Below are positions 25,659-35,515 of a DNA stretch of 64,000 bases, piece after piece. Numbering within the stretch: the stretch's first letter is position 1; every line of letters starts with the position of its first letter. The notes under the pieces are model-generated. The model was not told the DNA's origin. It ran no database searches and worked only from the letters and a program-made list of their open reading frames with translations. This stretch comes from Synechococcus sp. CCY 9618 (lineage in GTDB: Bacteria; Cyanobacteriota; Cyanobacteriia; PCC-6307; Cyanobiaceae). The DNA lies in contig NZ_JAFKRG010000014.1 in assembly GCF_019038415.1 (NCBI RefSeq), positions 1-64,000 of the forward strand, read 5' to 3'. The translations under genes and the position numbers were made by a program.

Positions 25659-28048
25659 TAGAACTTCCAGCCCACGCCCAGATTGAAGCGCCACTCGCCG
25701 GTGAAGTCCTGGCTGGCCACCTCCAGGCGCAGGGGACCCACCGGCGTGGTCACGATCAGACCGGTGCCGACGGAGAAGCCGGAGCCGGGTTTGCCAAGCA
25801 GGCCGCCGAGGTTCCCCGGCACGCTCGCCTGGGTGCCGAAGGTGGTGCCGCCATCGATGAACAGTTCCCCGCTGATGATGCTGAACAGGGGGAAGCGATA
25901 CTCGATCGTGGCCTCACCGAAGCTGCGGCCCACACCCAGATCGCAGTCGAAGTAGCCCCGCACCGAATTGCCGCCGCCCAGGCAGAAGGCCTCATAGGGC
26001 GGCAGCTGGCCGATGTTCGTGCCGGCCGAAACCTGGAAGGCCAGGGCCTGCTTGCAGTCCTCCGTCTCACCGGCCTTGGGTCGGCACCCCTTGTAGAACT
26101 TCAGCCAGCGCACCGGGATGTAATGGGTGAAGCTGGTCCGCACGCGGTTGAAGGTGGGCGAATCCGGGCCGACGGAGAGGAACTGCTCGGTGCTGATGCT
26201 GAAGAAGTTGCCCTGGGTCGGGTTGCGGGGGTCGTTGAGGGTGTTCATCGTGGCGGCCAGCCGCAGACCCAGCAGCTGGTTGCGGGTGGCGCAGTTGTAG
26301 GCCAGGCAGACGACCGAATCGTTGGGGACGGAATCCAGGTCGTTGGCGTTTTCCGGGACGGCCACACCGAAGCGGCGGGTGGCACCGGAGAAGTCCATGG
26401 GGGTGGCCACCTGGCCGGTGAGGCCCACCAGGACGCTCCAGGGAGCCCGCTTGAACGGATTGCCTCCATTGAGGGGCCGCACGAACTGGACGTTGGCACC
26501 GACGCGCTGGATCAGCACACTGTTGCCGTCGTAGTTGAACCAGCTCAGATCCTGGCCATTGTTCTCAGCGGCGTTTCGCGCCGCCGTCACCGAAGAGAAG
26601 TCGTTATCGAGGGGATTCGACGATGAGTCGATGTTGTAGGCCACCGAGGTGCCGGGAGCCTCGTAGAAGTCGGAAACGGTGAAGATGTTGCCGCCGTTCT
26701 GGCTCTGGAACACCTGGGGAGCATCCCGGCTGATGAAGGCCCGCAGGCGGAAGGCCGTGCGGTAGGGGTCCCCCTTGATCCAGGGATCGCTGAAGGAGAT
26801 GTCGGCCAGGCCGCCGAACTGGCCGTAGGTGAAGCTGGTGGACAGATCCCAGGCCCGGCCGAACAGGTTGCTGTCCTGCAGCTGGATCTGGCCGAAGACC
26901 CCCTGGCTCTGGCTGTAGCCCAGGCCACCGGAGAGCGAGCCGGTCGACTGCTCCACCACCCCCAGCACGATCACCACCGCACCGGGATCCTCCGGTTCCG
27001 GTCGCAGGGTCACCTTCACATCGCTGAACAGGCCCGTGCCGTAGAGGCGCTTGAGATCGTCCTCCAGGTTGCGGCGGTTGAACACCTCACCGGACTTGAT
27101 CGAGATCTCGCGGGTGATCACCCATTCCTTGGTCTTGCCCTTGATCGGCTGCCCCTTGTCGTTGCTGGCTGATCCCTCCTTGTTGAGGAACTGCACCTCC
27201 ACGCCCTTCACCGTGCCCTGGCGGACGAGCAGCTGCACGTCCCCTTCGGGACTGATCCGGGACGGGCCGGAGACCCTGGCCAGGGAAAAGCCCTGATCGG
27301 CATACCACTTCTGCAGGCCCTGCATGCGGGTCTGAAGGGTGACCAGGTTCAGGGTCTTGCCGTAATCACCGGCAAAGGTGTCCTCCACCACCGAGGGGGG
27401 CAGCTTGGCGTCGGCTGGATCGAGGCTCACCTTGGTGAGCACCGGGTTGGGCACTACCGCGACCACCAGACGCACCCCCAGAGGGCCGTCCTGGGGCTGG
27501 ATACGCACATCGGAGAACCAGCCTGTGGCGTAGATGGCCTGCAGGTCGGTCTCCAGCTCGCTGCGGGTGATCGCATTGCCCGGGGTCACCGCCATGGCGG
27601 CATAGGCGGCGAGCTCCAGGCGTTCGCGTTCCGGATGGTCGGCCAGGCCTTCGATCACCACCTCGCTGATCAGCACCCTGGGCTCGGCGTCCGCCGCCGG
27701 GGTGTCGGTCGGGCTCAGGGAGGGTTTCCCGGGTCGGTCGTCGCTGGCGGCCGGGGTGTTCGGGGTGGAAGGGGCCGCCGGGGTGGCGGGAGTGGCCGGT
27801 TCCGCCGGGCCGGCCTCCGGCGTGGATGGGGCGGTTTCGGCGGGTTCGGCGAAGGGGTCGGCGCCGGCCTGGGCCAGCGAAGCCGGAGCGGGCTGCCCAT
27901 CCCGGGCGTCGGGGGGGCTCTCCGCGGCGGCGGCTGGGGCGCCCGCGCCCGCCAGCCACAGGACTCCGAGGAGCGGCAGGGAGGCCCTCGCGGCCCAGGG
28001 CGTGACGCTTCGAAGCGTGTGGGGCCTGCCGAGGCGAACGCCAATCAT
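25658..28048 (-). CDS. bamA: Outer membrane assembly factor BamA / Omp85
   Basis: This 796-residue Omp85 protein inserts beta-barrel proteins into the outer membrane. A signal peptide (about 15-42, ending APAAAAE) is followed by a Pro/Ala/Thr-rich linker of about 80 residues (EPATPATPAAPSTPN). Three POTRA domains follow (about 125-200, 205-290 with AKLPPSVVEDTFAGDYGK, 295-385 with KEWVITREISIKSGEVFNRRNLEDDLKRLYGTGLF), then a 16-strand barrel ending in FNLGVGWKF with the terminal aromatic. A conserved VRGY in NSVRGYFDCD supports barrel assignment. Cyanobacterial Omp85 proteins typically have three POTRA domains, as here. It lies directly upstream of lpxC. Confidence 0.95.
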   Translation of the reverse strand: MIGVRLGRPHTLRSVTPWAARASLPLLGVLWLAGAGAPAAAAESPPDARDGQPAPASLAQAGADPFAEPAETAPSTPEAGPAEPATPATPAAPSTPNTPAASDDRPGKPSLSPTDTPAADAEPRVLISEVVIEGLADHPERERLELAAYAAMAVTPGNAITRSELETDLQAIYATGWFSDVRIQPQDGPLGVRLVVAVVPNPVLTKVSLDPADAKLPPSVVEDTFAGDYGKTLNLVTLQTRMQGLQKWYADQGFSLARVSGPSRISPEGDVQLLVRQGTVKGVEVQFLNKEGSASNDKGQPIKGKTKEWVITREISIKSGEVFNRRNLEDDLKRLYGTGLFSDVKVTLRPEPEDPGAVVIVLGVVEQSTGSLSGGLGYSQSQGVFGQIQLQDSNLFGRAWDLSTSFTYGQFGGLADISFSDPWIKGDPYRTAFRLRAFISRDAPQVFQSQNGGNIFTVSDFYEAPGTSVAYNIDSSSNPLDNDFSSVTAARNAAENNGQDLSWFNYDGNSVLIQRVGANVQFVRPLNGGNPFKRAPWSVLVGLTGQVATPMDFSGATRRFGVAVPENANDLDSVPNDSVVCLAYNCATRNQLLGLRLAATMNTLNDPRNPTQGNFFSISTEQFLSVGPDSPTFNRVRTSFTHYIPVRWLKFYKGCRPKAGETEDCKQALAFQVSAGTNIGQLPPYEAFCLGGGNSVRGYFDCDLGVGRSFGEATIEYRFPLFSIISGELFIDGGTTFGTQASVPGNLGGLLGKPGSGFSVGTGLIVTTPVGPLRLEVASQDFTGEWRFNLGVGWKF

Positions 28049-28091
28049 GGATGTCGTCTGCAGAGCGGCCTGGCCGCAAAGTGCGCTGACC

Positions 28092-28850
28092 TTACCGGTA
28101 GACCCGTGGTTCAGGACAGACCCCTTGGACCCGTTTGAGGACCTCCCCGTAGGCTTCCACCACCCCGCCCAGGTCCTGGCGGAAGCGATCCTTGTCCAGA
28201 ATCCTGTCCTGAGCGTCCGCCACCGCCCTGTCCCAGAGGCGGCAGGTGTCGGGACTGATCTCGTCGGCCACCACCAGTTCGCCGGTGGCGGTGAAGCCCA
28301 GCTCGATCTTGAAATCCACCAGTTCCAGCCCCACAGGGCCGAACAGGGCCCGCAGACCGTCGTTGACCCGGAAGGCCAGATTCCTGATCGCCTCCAGCTG
28401 GGCGGGGGTCACCACACCGAGTCGATCCAGCCTGGCTTCGCTGAGCAGGGGGTCCCCCAGGGCATCGTCCTTGTAATAGAGGTCGAGCAGGGGAGGCTCC
28501 AGCGGCGTGCCCGCAGCGATCGGCATCTGACGGCAGAGGGATCCGGCCGCCAGGTTGCGCACCACCACCTCCACCGGCACCACCCGCACCGGCCGCACCA
28601 TCATCCAGTGGTCGCTGTACAGGCCCCGGTAGTGGGTGGGAACTCCCAGCTGTTCCAGATGCTCGAACAGCAGGGCGGAGATGCGGCAGTTCATCGCCCC
28701 CTTGCCCAGCAGCTGGGCTTTCTTGAGGGCATTGAAGGCCGTGGCGTCGTCCTTGTATTCCACCGCCACCACATCCTCCCGGTCGGTGGCATAGACCCGC
28801 TTCGCCTTGCCCTCGTAGAGCAGCGGGCCGGTGGCAGGGGACAGGCTCAT
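28092..28850 (-). CDS. purC: Phosphoribosylaminoimidazole-succinocarboxamide synthase
   Basis: This 252-residue SAICAR synthetase catalyses ATP-dependent ligation of aspartate to CAIR in purine synthesis. Motifs are [13 protein letters not shown], the ATP-binding [34 protein letters not shown] and the metal/ATP Asp in [15 protein letters not shown]. The ATG at 28850 overlaps the preceding gene's stop by one base (TGATG). purC lies 43 nt upstream of bamA, an unusual metabolic member at the head of the envelope operon. A second purine gene, purD, lies 2 kb away on the other strand. Confidence 0.96.
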   Translation of the reverse strand: MSLSPATGPLLYEGKAKRVYATDREDVVAVEYKDDATAFNALKKAQLLGKGAMNCRISALLFEHLEQLGVPTHYRGLYSDHWMMVRPVRVVPVEVVVRNLAAGSLCRQMPIAAGTPLEPPLLDLYYKDDALGDPLLSEARLDRLGVVTPAQLEAIRNLAFRVNDGLRALFGPVGLELVDFKIELGFTATGELVVADEISPDTCRLWDRAVADAQDRILDKDRFRQDLGGVVEAYGEVLKRVQGVCPEPRVYR

Positions 28851-29992
28851 CAGGAAGGTGGCGGTGTCGTGGGCTGGGTCGGGATCGGATCCGTCGCCGG
28901 CTGATCGGCCGCATGGCCGCCGGGGTCGCGGGGCGAGCGCAGCTGGATCTCCAGCTGGCGCACACGGGGGGCCGACGCCGGATCCAGGCGGCGCCAGCGC
29001 CATTCCCCGTAGGCATCATCGATGCGGCCGCTGAGCCGCAGACGCCGCTCCAGGGCCCGCTCGGAGGGCAGGGCGGCCTGGGTGTCGAGGAGTTCCGCCA
29101 CCAGCCCCCAGGCTCCGACCGCCGCCGCCTGCTCCAGGGCCGTCTCCAGCAGGGCCTCCCGCTCCGGAGCGGGCAGTTCCGCCAGCAGACCCACGGCCTG
29201 CTGCAGGCGCTCGGCCCCCGCCAGGCCAGGCCGCCGGGCCTGGACCAGCAGCTCTCCGGCGACCCTGGGGAATCCCCTGGATTCCAGGTGGGTGGCCAGC
29301 AGTTCCAGGGCCGAGCGGCTGATCAGCGTGCCGTCCTCCCGGCGCTGCAGGGGCAGGGCGAGCTGATCGAGGGGACTGGCTCCCTCCCGCTGCAACCGCT
29401 CCAGGGCCAGGGCCGCCCGCCGGTGATCGAGGCCCGCCGAAGCGGCCCGCCACTGCAACTGCAACCACTGCACCCGCTCGGCACCGGCGGCCGGGCCGTA
29501 GCGGTTGAGCACGTTCATCGCTTCGCTGGGGGCACGGCAGCTGAGCAGCACATCGGCGTTGGCCAGCACCACCGCCAGCGGCTGGGGGGCCGGATGGATG
29601 GTCAGCAGCCGCTGCTGCAGCAGGCGCAGGCGTTCACCCAGGTCGGCGTCGGCGCTCTGGCGACAGGCCCCATCAAGCTGCTCCAGATCGCCCTGTAGCA
29701 GCACCTCGGCGAAGGCCTCCTCGCTCAGCAGGGGCGGCGGCTGATCCGTGGCTTCGGGCGCTGTGGGGGCGGCGGATTCGCCGGGGGCAGGGGAGTCGAG
29801 GGTGGCCGCTGCCGCCGGGGCCGCCCTGGCAGGCGCCGGCGACAGCCCCGCCAGGGCGGCCAGGGCGACCAGGCCCGCCAGCCGTCCACTCCCGAGCCGC
29901 CACCGGGTCCGCCGCCGCCGGTGCCGGCCGGTCTCCGGGCCGGCACCCAGGGGTGGGGCGGCGGTTGAGGCGGCGGTCGAGGAGAATGACAA
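28850..29992 (-). CDS. Exported or membrane-anchored helical repeat protein, unknown
   Basis: This 380-residue protein starts with a positively charged stretch ([15 protein letters not shown]) and a hydrophobic segment ([20 protein letters not shown], about 38-57), typical of a signal peptide or anchor with a long N-region. After a Pro/Ala linker, about 90-345 is an all-helical, Leu/Ala-rich region of TPR/HEAT-like appearance ([44 protein letters not shown]). The C-terminus is disordered ([10 protein letters not shown]). Function is unknown, but export and coupling to purC and the bamA/lpx operon fit an envelope role. It is divergent from purD with 112 nt between starts. Confidence 0.65.
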   Translation of the reverse strand: MSFSSTAASTAAPPLGAGPETGRHRRRRTRWRLGSGRLAGLVALAALAGLSPAPARAAPAAAATLDSPAPGESAAPTAPEATDQPPPLLSEEAFAEVLLQGDLEQLDGACRQSADADLGERLRLLQQRLLTIHPAPQPLAVVLANADVLLSCRAPSEAMNVLNRYGPAAGAERVQWLQLQWRAASAGLDHRRAALALERLQREGASPLDQLALPLQRREDGTLISRSALELLATHLESRGFPRVAGELLVQARRPGLAGAERLQQAVGLLAELPAPEREALLETALEQAAAVGAWGLVAELLDTQAALPSERALERRLRLSGRIDDAYGEWRWRRLDPASAPRVRQLEIQLRSPRDPGGHAADQPATDPIPTQPTTPPPS

Positions 29993-30104
29993 AGGTGCGG
30001 AGCAGCAAGGCAGGTGAGGGCAACCGGTGCAGCACCCGTGCCGGCGCTCAACCTAGGGGAGCTGCCCCCACCGATCCACCCCGTCACGCCCTCCATCCAT
30101 CCCC

Positions 30105-31457
30105 ATGGTGTCGTCCACCGTCTCCGATGCTTCCCCGACTCCGACCCGGATCCTGGTGGTGGGTGGCGGTGGCCGTGAGAACGCCCTGGGCTGGGCTCTG
30201 GCGCGCTGTCCTGGGGTCGAGCAGGTGCTGGTGGCTCCCGGCAACGGCGGCACCGCCGATCTGCCCGGCTGCGGCCAGCTGGCCATCGCCGAAGGCGACC
30301 ACGTCGCCCTGGCCGCCGCCTGCCGCGACCGGAGCATCGATCTGGTGGTGGTGGGACCGGAGGCACCCCTGGCCGCCGGACTCGCCGACCGGCTGCGGGC
30401 GGAGGGCCTGGCGGTCTTCGGCCCAGGGGCCGATGGCGCCCTGCTGGAGGCCAGCAAGCGCTGGGCCAAGGAGCTGATGGCGGCGGCGGGGGTCCCGACG
30501 GCGGCGTACTGGTCGGCAACGGATCGGCAGCAGGCACTGGCGGCCCTGGAGCACCACGGCCGGCCTCTGGTGGTGAAGGCCGATGGCCTGGCGGCCGGCA
30601 AGGGCGTCACGGTGGCCGAGAGCCTCGAGCAGTGCCGCGAGGCCATCGAGGAGGTGTTCGCCGGCCGCTTCCCGGTCACCGGACCCGGCGGGGAAGCGGC
30701 GGCCCCTTCCCTGGTGCTGGAGGAGCGGCTCGAGGGGCCCGAGGTCTCGGTGTTCGCTCTCACCGACGGCTGCTCCATGGTCCTGCTTCCTCCCGCCCAG
30801 GACCACAAGCGCATCGGTGAAGGGGACACCGGTCCCAACACCGGCGGCATGGGGGCCTACGCACCGGCACCGCTGCTCGACGCGGCGGGCCTGGAGCAGG
30901 TGCGGGGCCTGGTGCTGGAACCGGTGCTCGCGGCCCTGCGCCACCGGGGCATCGACTACCGGGGAGTGATCTTCGCCGGCCTGATGCTCACCCAGGCCGG
31001 TCCGAGGGTGATCGAGTTCAACTGCCGTTTCGGCGATCCGGAGTGCGAGACCCTGATGCCGCTGCTGGGGCCGGAACTGGCCCAGGTGCTGCTGGCCTGC
31101 GCCCGGGGACGGCTGGAGGAGGCTCCGCCCCTCTCGATCGAACCCCACTGCAGCGCCTGCGTGATCGCTGCCGCCGAGGGGTACCCGGGCGAGGTGCGCC
31201 GGGGTGATGCGATCCATGCCGGCCTGGCGGACGATCCCCGGCTGCAGATCTTCCATGCGGGCAGCCGCCGCGCCGAGGACGGCCGGGTGGTCACCGCCGG
31301 GGGGCGGGTGCTGGCGGTGGTGGCCCAGGCCGATGACTTCGACACGGCGTTCGAGCGGGCCTACACCGCCCTGGGACAGGTGGCCTTCAAGGGGATGACC
31401 TTCCGTCGCGACATCGGCCATCAGGTACGTACGCGCCTCCCGGTGCCCCTCCCATGA
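30105..31457 (+). CDS. purD: Phosphoribosylamine--glycine ligase (GAR synthetase)
   Basis: This 450-residue ATP-grasp enzyme is the second step of purine synthesis. It has the N-terminal Rossmann-like VVGGGGRENALGWAL, VVGPEAPLAAGLAD, the ATP-grasp region with RPLVVKADGLAAGKGV, the family signature GDTGPNTGGMGAY, metal ligands in VIEFNCRFGDPECE, and the C-terminal GMTFRRDIG. The ATG at 30105 adds about 14 residues before the conserved start. The stop overlaps the nblS ATG (ATGA, 31454-31457), as in many cyanobacteria where purD and nblS are neighbours. Confidence 0.96.
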   Translation: MVSSTVSDASPTPTRILVVGGGGRENALGWALARCPGVEQVLVAPGNGGTADLPGCGQLAIAEGDHVALAAACRDRSIDLVVVGPEAPLAAGLADRLRAEGLAVFGPGADGALLEASKRWAKELMAAAGVPTAAYWSATDRQQALAALEHHGRPLVVKADGLAAGKGVTVAESLEQCREAIEEVFAGRFPVTGPGGEAAAPSLVLEERLEGPEVSVFALTDGCSMVLLPPAQDHKRIGEGDTGPNTGGMGAYAPAPLLDAAGLEQVRGLVLEPVLAALRHRGIDYRGVIFAGLMLTQAGPRVIEFNCRFGDPECETLMPLLGPELAQVLLACARGRLEEAPPLSIEPHCSACVIAAAEGYPGEVRRGDAIHAGLADDPRLQIFHAGSRRAEDGRVVTAGGRVLAVVAQADDFDTAFERAYTALGQVAFKGMTFRRDIGHQVRTRLPVPLP

Positions 31458-33484
31458 CGCTGCTCGACCCCACGCCCGTCCAGAGGGGGGCCCAACCACC
31501 CGATCCGCTGGGGCTCTGGAGGGAGCGGCTGCAGCGCTGGTGGGCCGAGTTCAGCCTCCAGACGAAGCTGCTGGCGGTCGCCACCCTGGTGGTCAGCCTG
31601 CTGATGACGGGCATCACCTTCCTGGCGCTGAATGGCATCCAGCGGGATGCCCGCATGAGCGACACCCGCTATGCCCGCGATCTGGGCCTGCTGCTCTCGG
31701 CCAACGTCACCCCCCTGGTGGCCCAGGGCAACGACCGGGAGCTGGCGTCGGTGGCCGAACGCTTCTGGCAGTCCAGCCGCAGCCTTCGCTACATCTTCTT
31801 CGCCGATTCCGACGGCGTGATCTACCTGGGCATCCCCATGGGGGGCAGCGCGGGAGCGGGGGAACGCCTGCTCAGCCGCCGCCTGGAGCTGCCCGCCGAC
31901 ATCCAGCGCCGGCCCGACAACCCCCTGATCCGCCAGCACCTCACCCCCGACGGCCAGGTCACCGACGTGTTCGTCCCGATGGTGAGCGACGATCGCTACC
32001 TGGGGGTGGTGGCTCTGGGCATCAATCCCAACGAGACGCTCCTGGCCAGCGCGGCCCTCACCCGGGAAGTCACCGTGGCGGTGTTCATCTCCATCTGGGT
32101 GCTGGTGATCCTGGGCTCGGTGTTCAACGCCCTCACGATCACCCAGCCGGTGAAGGAACTGCTGCGGGGGGTGCGCTCCATCGCGGGCGGCAACTTCGAG
32201 ACCCGCATCGCCCTGCCGGTGGGCGGGGAGCTGGGAGAACTGCTCAACGGCTTCAACACCATGGCGTCCCAGCTGGAGGTCTACAAGGCGGCGAACATCG
32301 AGGAGCTCACCGCCGCCCAGGTGAAGCAGCAGTCGCTGATCGCCACCATGGCGGATGGGGCGGTGCTGCTCGATGCCGAGGGCCGCATCGTGCTGGCCAA
32401 CCCCACCGCCCGGCGACTGTTCCGCTGGGAGGGCCGCAACCTGGAGGGCAGTGAGCTGGCCGCCGAGCTTCCCGACCGGCTGGCCATGGAACTGCACGAA
32501 CCCCTGGACAGCCTGATCGCCTCCGAGCGGGACAACACCGACGTGCGCTGCAGTTTCGGCGAACCCCCCCGCACCCTGCGGATCGTGCTCCAGTCGGTGC
32601 GGGATGCCAGCGGCGAAAGCCTCAAGGGGATCGCCATGACCATTCAGGACCTCACCCGTGAGGTGGAACTGAACGCGGCCCAGAGCCGTTTCATCAGCAA
32701 CGTGTCCCACGAGCTGCGCACTCCCCTGTGCAACATCAAGAGCTACGTGGAGACCCTTCACGACATGGGCGATCTGCTCAGCGCCGGAGAACAGAAGGAG
32801 TTCCTCAGCATCGCCAACGCCGAAACCGACCGGCTGGCGAGGCTGGTCACCGATGTGCTCGACCTCTCCCGGCTGGAGTCGGACCGGGTCTGGCAGTTCG
32901 AGCCGCTGGAGCTGGCCCCGGCCATCGAGCAGACTCTGCGCACCTACCGGCTCAATGCGGAGGAGAAGGGGGTGAGCCTGGTGTTCGCTACCGACCCCCA
33001 CCTGCCCCGGGTGCGGGGCAACTGGGACCTGCTCCTGCAGGTGCTCGACAATCTGGTGGGTAATGCCCTGAAGTTCACCCCCAGCGGCGGCCAGCTGCTG
33101 TTGCGGGCCTACCCCTGGCCCGACCACTGCCCACTCGAACCGATGGACCAGCCGGGCGACCACCACGCCGCCTGCGCCATCACCTCCCCCCTGCCGCGGC
33201 TGCGGGTGGAGATCTCCGACACCGGCTGCGGCATCTCCGAGGCCGACCAGGCGCGCATCTTCGAGCGCTTCTTCCGGGTGGAGAACGACGTGCACACCGA
33301 GGCCGGCACCGGTCTGGGTCTCTCGATCGTGCGGGGCATCCTGGAAAAGCACGGCAGCCTGGCCCAGATGGTCAGCGAGCCGGGGGCGGGCACCACCTTC
33401 TGGTTCGACCTGCCCCTGGAGCATGCCGACAGTGATGAACTCCAGCTGCAGCTGGAACGGCGGGGGGCCGTGACCGCGGCCTGA
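31454..33484 (+). CDS. nblS: Sensor histidine kinase NblS (Hik33/DspA type)
   Basis: This 676-residue membrane kinase is the cyanobacterial stress and high-light sensor. TM1 is at about 30-55, a periplasmic sensor loop at about 60-200, and TM2 (VTVAVFISIWVLVILGSVFNAL) at about 207-230. HAMP follows (about 230-285), then PAS (about 295-400), HisKA with the phosphoacceptor His419 in FISNVSHELRTPL, and HATPase_c with DNLVGNALKFTPSG, ISDTGCGI and GTGLGLSIV. NblS acts with the response regulator RpaB on photosynthesis, phycobilisome and osmotic genes. It overlaps purD by four nt and converges on kaiC (22 nt between stops), the order reported for marine Synechococcus. Assignment rests on domain order, cyanobacterial context and conserved kai neighbourhood. 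Confidence 0.92.
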   Translation: MTLLDPTPVQRGAQPPDPLGLWRERLQRWWAEFSLQTKLLAVATLVVSLLMTGITFLALNGIQRDARMSDTRYARDLGLLLSANVTPLVAQGNDRELASVAERFWQSSRSLRYIFFADSDGVIYLGIPMGGSAGAGERLLSRRLELPADIQRRPDNPLIRQHLTPDGQVTDVFVPMVSDDRYLGVVALGINPNETLLASAALTREVTVAVFISIWVLVILGSVFNALTITQPVKELLRGVRSIAGGNFETRIALPVGGELGELLNGFNTMASQLEVYKAANIEELTAAQVKQQSLIATMADGAVLLDAEGRIVLANPTARRLFRWEGRNLEGSELAAELPDRLAMELHEPLDSLIASERDNTDVRCSFGEPPRTLRIVLQSVRDASGESLKGIAMTIQDLTREVELNAAQSRFISNVSHELRTPLCNIKSYVETLHDMGDLLSAGEQKEFLSIANAETDRLARLVTDVLDLSRLESDRVWQFEPLELAPAIEQTLRTYRLNAEEKGVSLVFATDPHLPRVRGNWDLLLQVLDNLVGNALKFTPSGGQLLLRAYPWPDHCPLEPMDQPGDHHAACAITSPLPRLRVEISDTGCGISEADQARIFERFFRVENDVHTEAGTGLGLSIVRGILEKHGSLAQMVSEPGAGTTFWFDLPLEHADSDELQLQLERRGAVTAA

Positions 33485-33506
33485 GGCGCGCCAGTGCCCT
33501 CCGGGT

Positions 33507-35072
33507 TCAGCCGTCCCCCTCCACGCCTCGCATGATCCTCCCCAGGTCGGCCCGCTCGTCGCTGGTGATGCGGTGGGGCACGCCGCTGATGATGCGCTCG
33601 AAATTGACGAAGGAGTCCCTGATCTCGGGGCCGTTGCCGGTGATCACGAATTCCCGGATGCCCTTGTCATGCCAGGAGCCGCGCATCTTGAACACGTTCA
33701 GGGCCCGGGCCATCTCACCGCGGATCTCCACGTACTGCAGCATCAGGATCGTGTCGGTGATGGTGGAGATGTGGGAATCAGTGATCGAGTGGCTGCCCAT
33801 GAACTCCTCGGAGGTGTTGGTGAAGAAGCCTGCGATCTCCTCCTGTTTGGCGTAGCCCGTCACGCCGATCACAAACTGCCGGAAGGTGTTTTGGCTCACA
33901 CCCCTGGCCAGGGCCGAGAGGGAATCGATCGCCATCCGGGAGGGCTTGAACTCGCTGATCTCCGTCTTGATGATCTGCAGGTGATCTTCCAGTCCCGTGG
34001 ATTCGGGATAGGCACAGATGATCTTGAGCAGGCCGTCCTGCTCCATCTGCTCGAAGTCGATCCCCCAGCTGGTGGCGTTGCGCAGCAGCTGGGAGCGGGA
34101 TTCCTCGTAGGCGAACAGGATCGCCCGCTCCTTGCTGCGACAGGCATCCTCCACGAACTTGCTGACCAGCAGCGTCTTGCCGGTGCCGGTGGCGCCGGTG
34201 GCGAGAATGATCGAATCCTTGAAGAAACCGCCGCCACACATCTCATCCAGCCGGGCCACGCCGGAGCTCAGGCGCACGTTTGAGGAGCGCTGGGTGAGGC
34301 GCATGGCTCCGAGGGGGAACACGCTGATGCCGTGGCTGCCCATGGTGAAGGGAAACTCCCCCTTCATGTGGGTGGTGCCGCGGAGCTTGAGGATCTCCAC
34401 CGTGCGCCGCCGCCGCTCCCCCTCCAGCACATTGCGCAGGATCACGACGTTGTCGGAGACGAATTCCTCGACGCCATAGCGGGCGATGGGGCCGTACTCC
34501 TCGATCCGCTCGGTGGTCATCACCGTGGTGACGCCGATCTCCTTGAGTCGGGCGATCAGTCGGAAGATCTCCCGTCGCACCACGGAGATCGCGTCGTACT
34601 GCTGGAAGACGGCCGTGATCGAATCGATGGCCACCCGCTTGGCCTTGTATTTGCGGATCGCGTAGTTGATTCTCTCGATCAGTCCGGAGAGATCGAAACT
34701 GCCGGACACCTCCTGGCCATCGGGATCGGGGGACGCATCCAGGACGAACAGCTTGTCCTGCTCCACCATTTCCTGCAGGTCCCAGCCGAAGCTGGCCGCA
34801 TTGCGCACGATGTCGAGTGGCGACTCCTCAAAGGTGACGAAGATCCCGTGTTCGTTGAACTGGCGGATGCCGTTGCAGAGGAAATTCAACGAGAAGACGG
34901 TTTTCCCGGTCCCCGATGTGCCACTGATCAGGGTCGACCGGCCGATCGGCAGGCCGCCATGGCAGATGTCGTCAAAGCCTTCGATCCCCGTGGGCAGCTT
35001 CTGCACCTGCATCCGGCCGCCCCCTGGGGACGGGGAGATGGCACCGGAGGAGAAGTTCGTGGGATCCTGCAT
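33507..35072 (-). CDS. kaiC: Circadian clock ATPase/kinase KaiC
   Basis: KaiC is the core of the circadian oscillator: a hexamer of duplicated RecA-like domains. This 521-residue protein has CI with Walker A SGTSGTGKT and the catalytic Glu pair in FVTFEES. CII has Walker A GATGTGKT and FAYEES. The phosphorylation cluster TDSHIST supplies T431, S436 and T437, equivalent to T426, S431 and T432 of Synechococcus elongatus. The C-terminal tail ends VPHRITSDERADLGRIMRGVEGDG, the KaiA-binding A-loop region. It is separated from kaiB by 83 nt, and it converges on nblS with no visible terminator between the stops. Confidence 0.98.
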   Translation of the reverse strand: MQDPTNFSSGAISPSPGGGRMQVQKLPTGIEGFDDICHGGLPIGRSTLISGTSGTGKTVFSLNFLCNGIRQFNEHGIFVTFEESPLDIVRNAASFGWDLQEMVEQDKLFVLDASPDPDGQEVSGSFDLSGLIERINYAIRKYKAKRVAIDSITAVFQQYDAISVVRREIFRLIARLKEIGVTTVMTTERIEEYGPIARYGVEEFVSDNVVILRNVLEGERRRRTVEILKLRGTTHMKGEFPFTMGSHGISVFPLGAMRLTQRSSNVRLSSGVARLDEMCGGGFFKDSIILATGATGTGKTLLVSKFVEDACRSKERAILFAYEESRSQLLRNATSWGIDFEQMEQDGLLKIICAYPESTGLEDHLQIIKTEISEFKPSRMAIDSLSALARGVSQNTFRQFVIGVTGYAKQEEIAGFFTNTSEEFMGSHSITDSHISTITDTILMLQYVEIRGEMARALNVFKMRGSWHDKGIREFVITGNGPEIRDSFVNFERIISGVPHRITSDERADLGRIMRGVEGDG

Positions 35073-35155
35073 CGAAGGGATGGACGGACGAATGGGCTGA
35101 TGGGGAAGGGAAGCAAGATGACGGCATACGGGCGCTCTGCCGATTCGCCTGAGAT

Positions 35156-35515
35156 TCAGGAGGTTCCTGGCCCGGCGGCCTCATCAGCGCCGTCCTCGTC
35201 GTCGTCACTGAGGCCGAAATCTTCGGACAGTTCCTCATAGAGGAGATCCAATCCGATCAGCACCCGTTCCCGATCGGAGAGGTCGCCGATGATGCGGCGA
35301 ACCGGTGGTGGCAGGATTTTGGCAAGGGTGGGGGTGGCCAGGATTTTGTCCTCTTCAGCGAGCTGGGGATTCTTGAGCACATCAATCACCTTGAGGGCAT
35401 ACACGCCACGGAACTCCGACTCGAGAATGTCGCGCAGCGTTTTAAGCGCTCGCATGGAATTGGGCGTGTTCCCTGCCACGTAGAGCTTGAGAATGTAGGT
35501 CTTGCGGAATGTCAT
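35156..35515 (-). CDS. kaiB: Circadian clock protein KaiB with acidic tail
   Basis: KaiB is a thioredoxin-like metamorphic protein that binds KaiC during dephosphorylation and sequesters KaiA. The core is typical: [72 protein letters not shown]. The total of 119 residues exceeds the 102 of S. elongatus by an acidic extension ([26 protein letters not shown]). Its ATG overlaps the kaiA stop (ATGA, 35512-35515), so kaiA and kaiB are translationally coupled. The 83 nt between kaiB and kaiC contain no obvious terminator. Confidence 0.98.
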   Translation of the reverse strand: MTFRKTYILKLYVAGNTPNSMRALKTLRDILESEFRGVYALKVIDVLKNPQLAEEDKILATPTLAKILPPPVRRIIGDLSDRERVLIGLDLLYEELSEDFGLSDDDEDGADEAAGPGTS

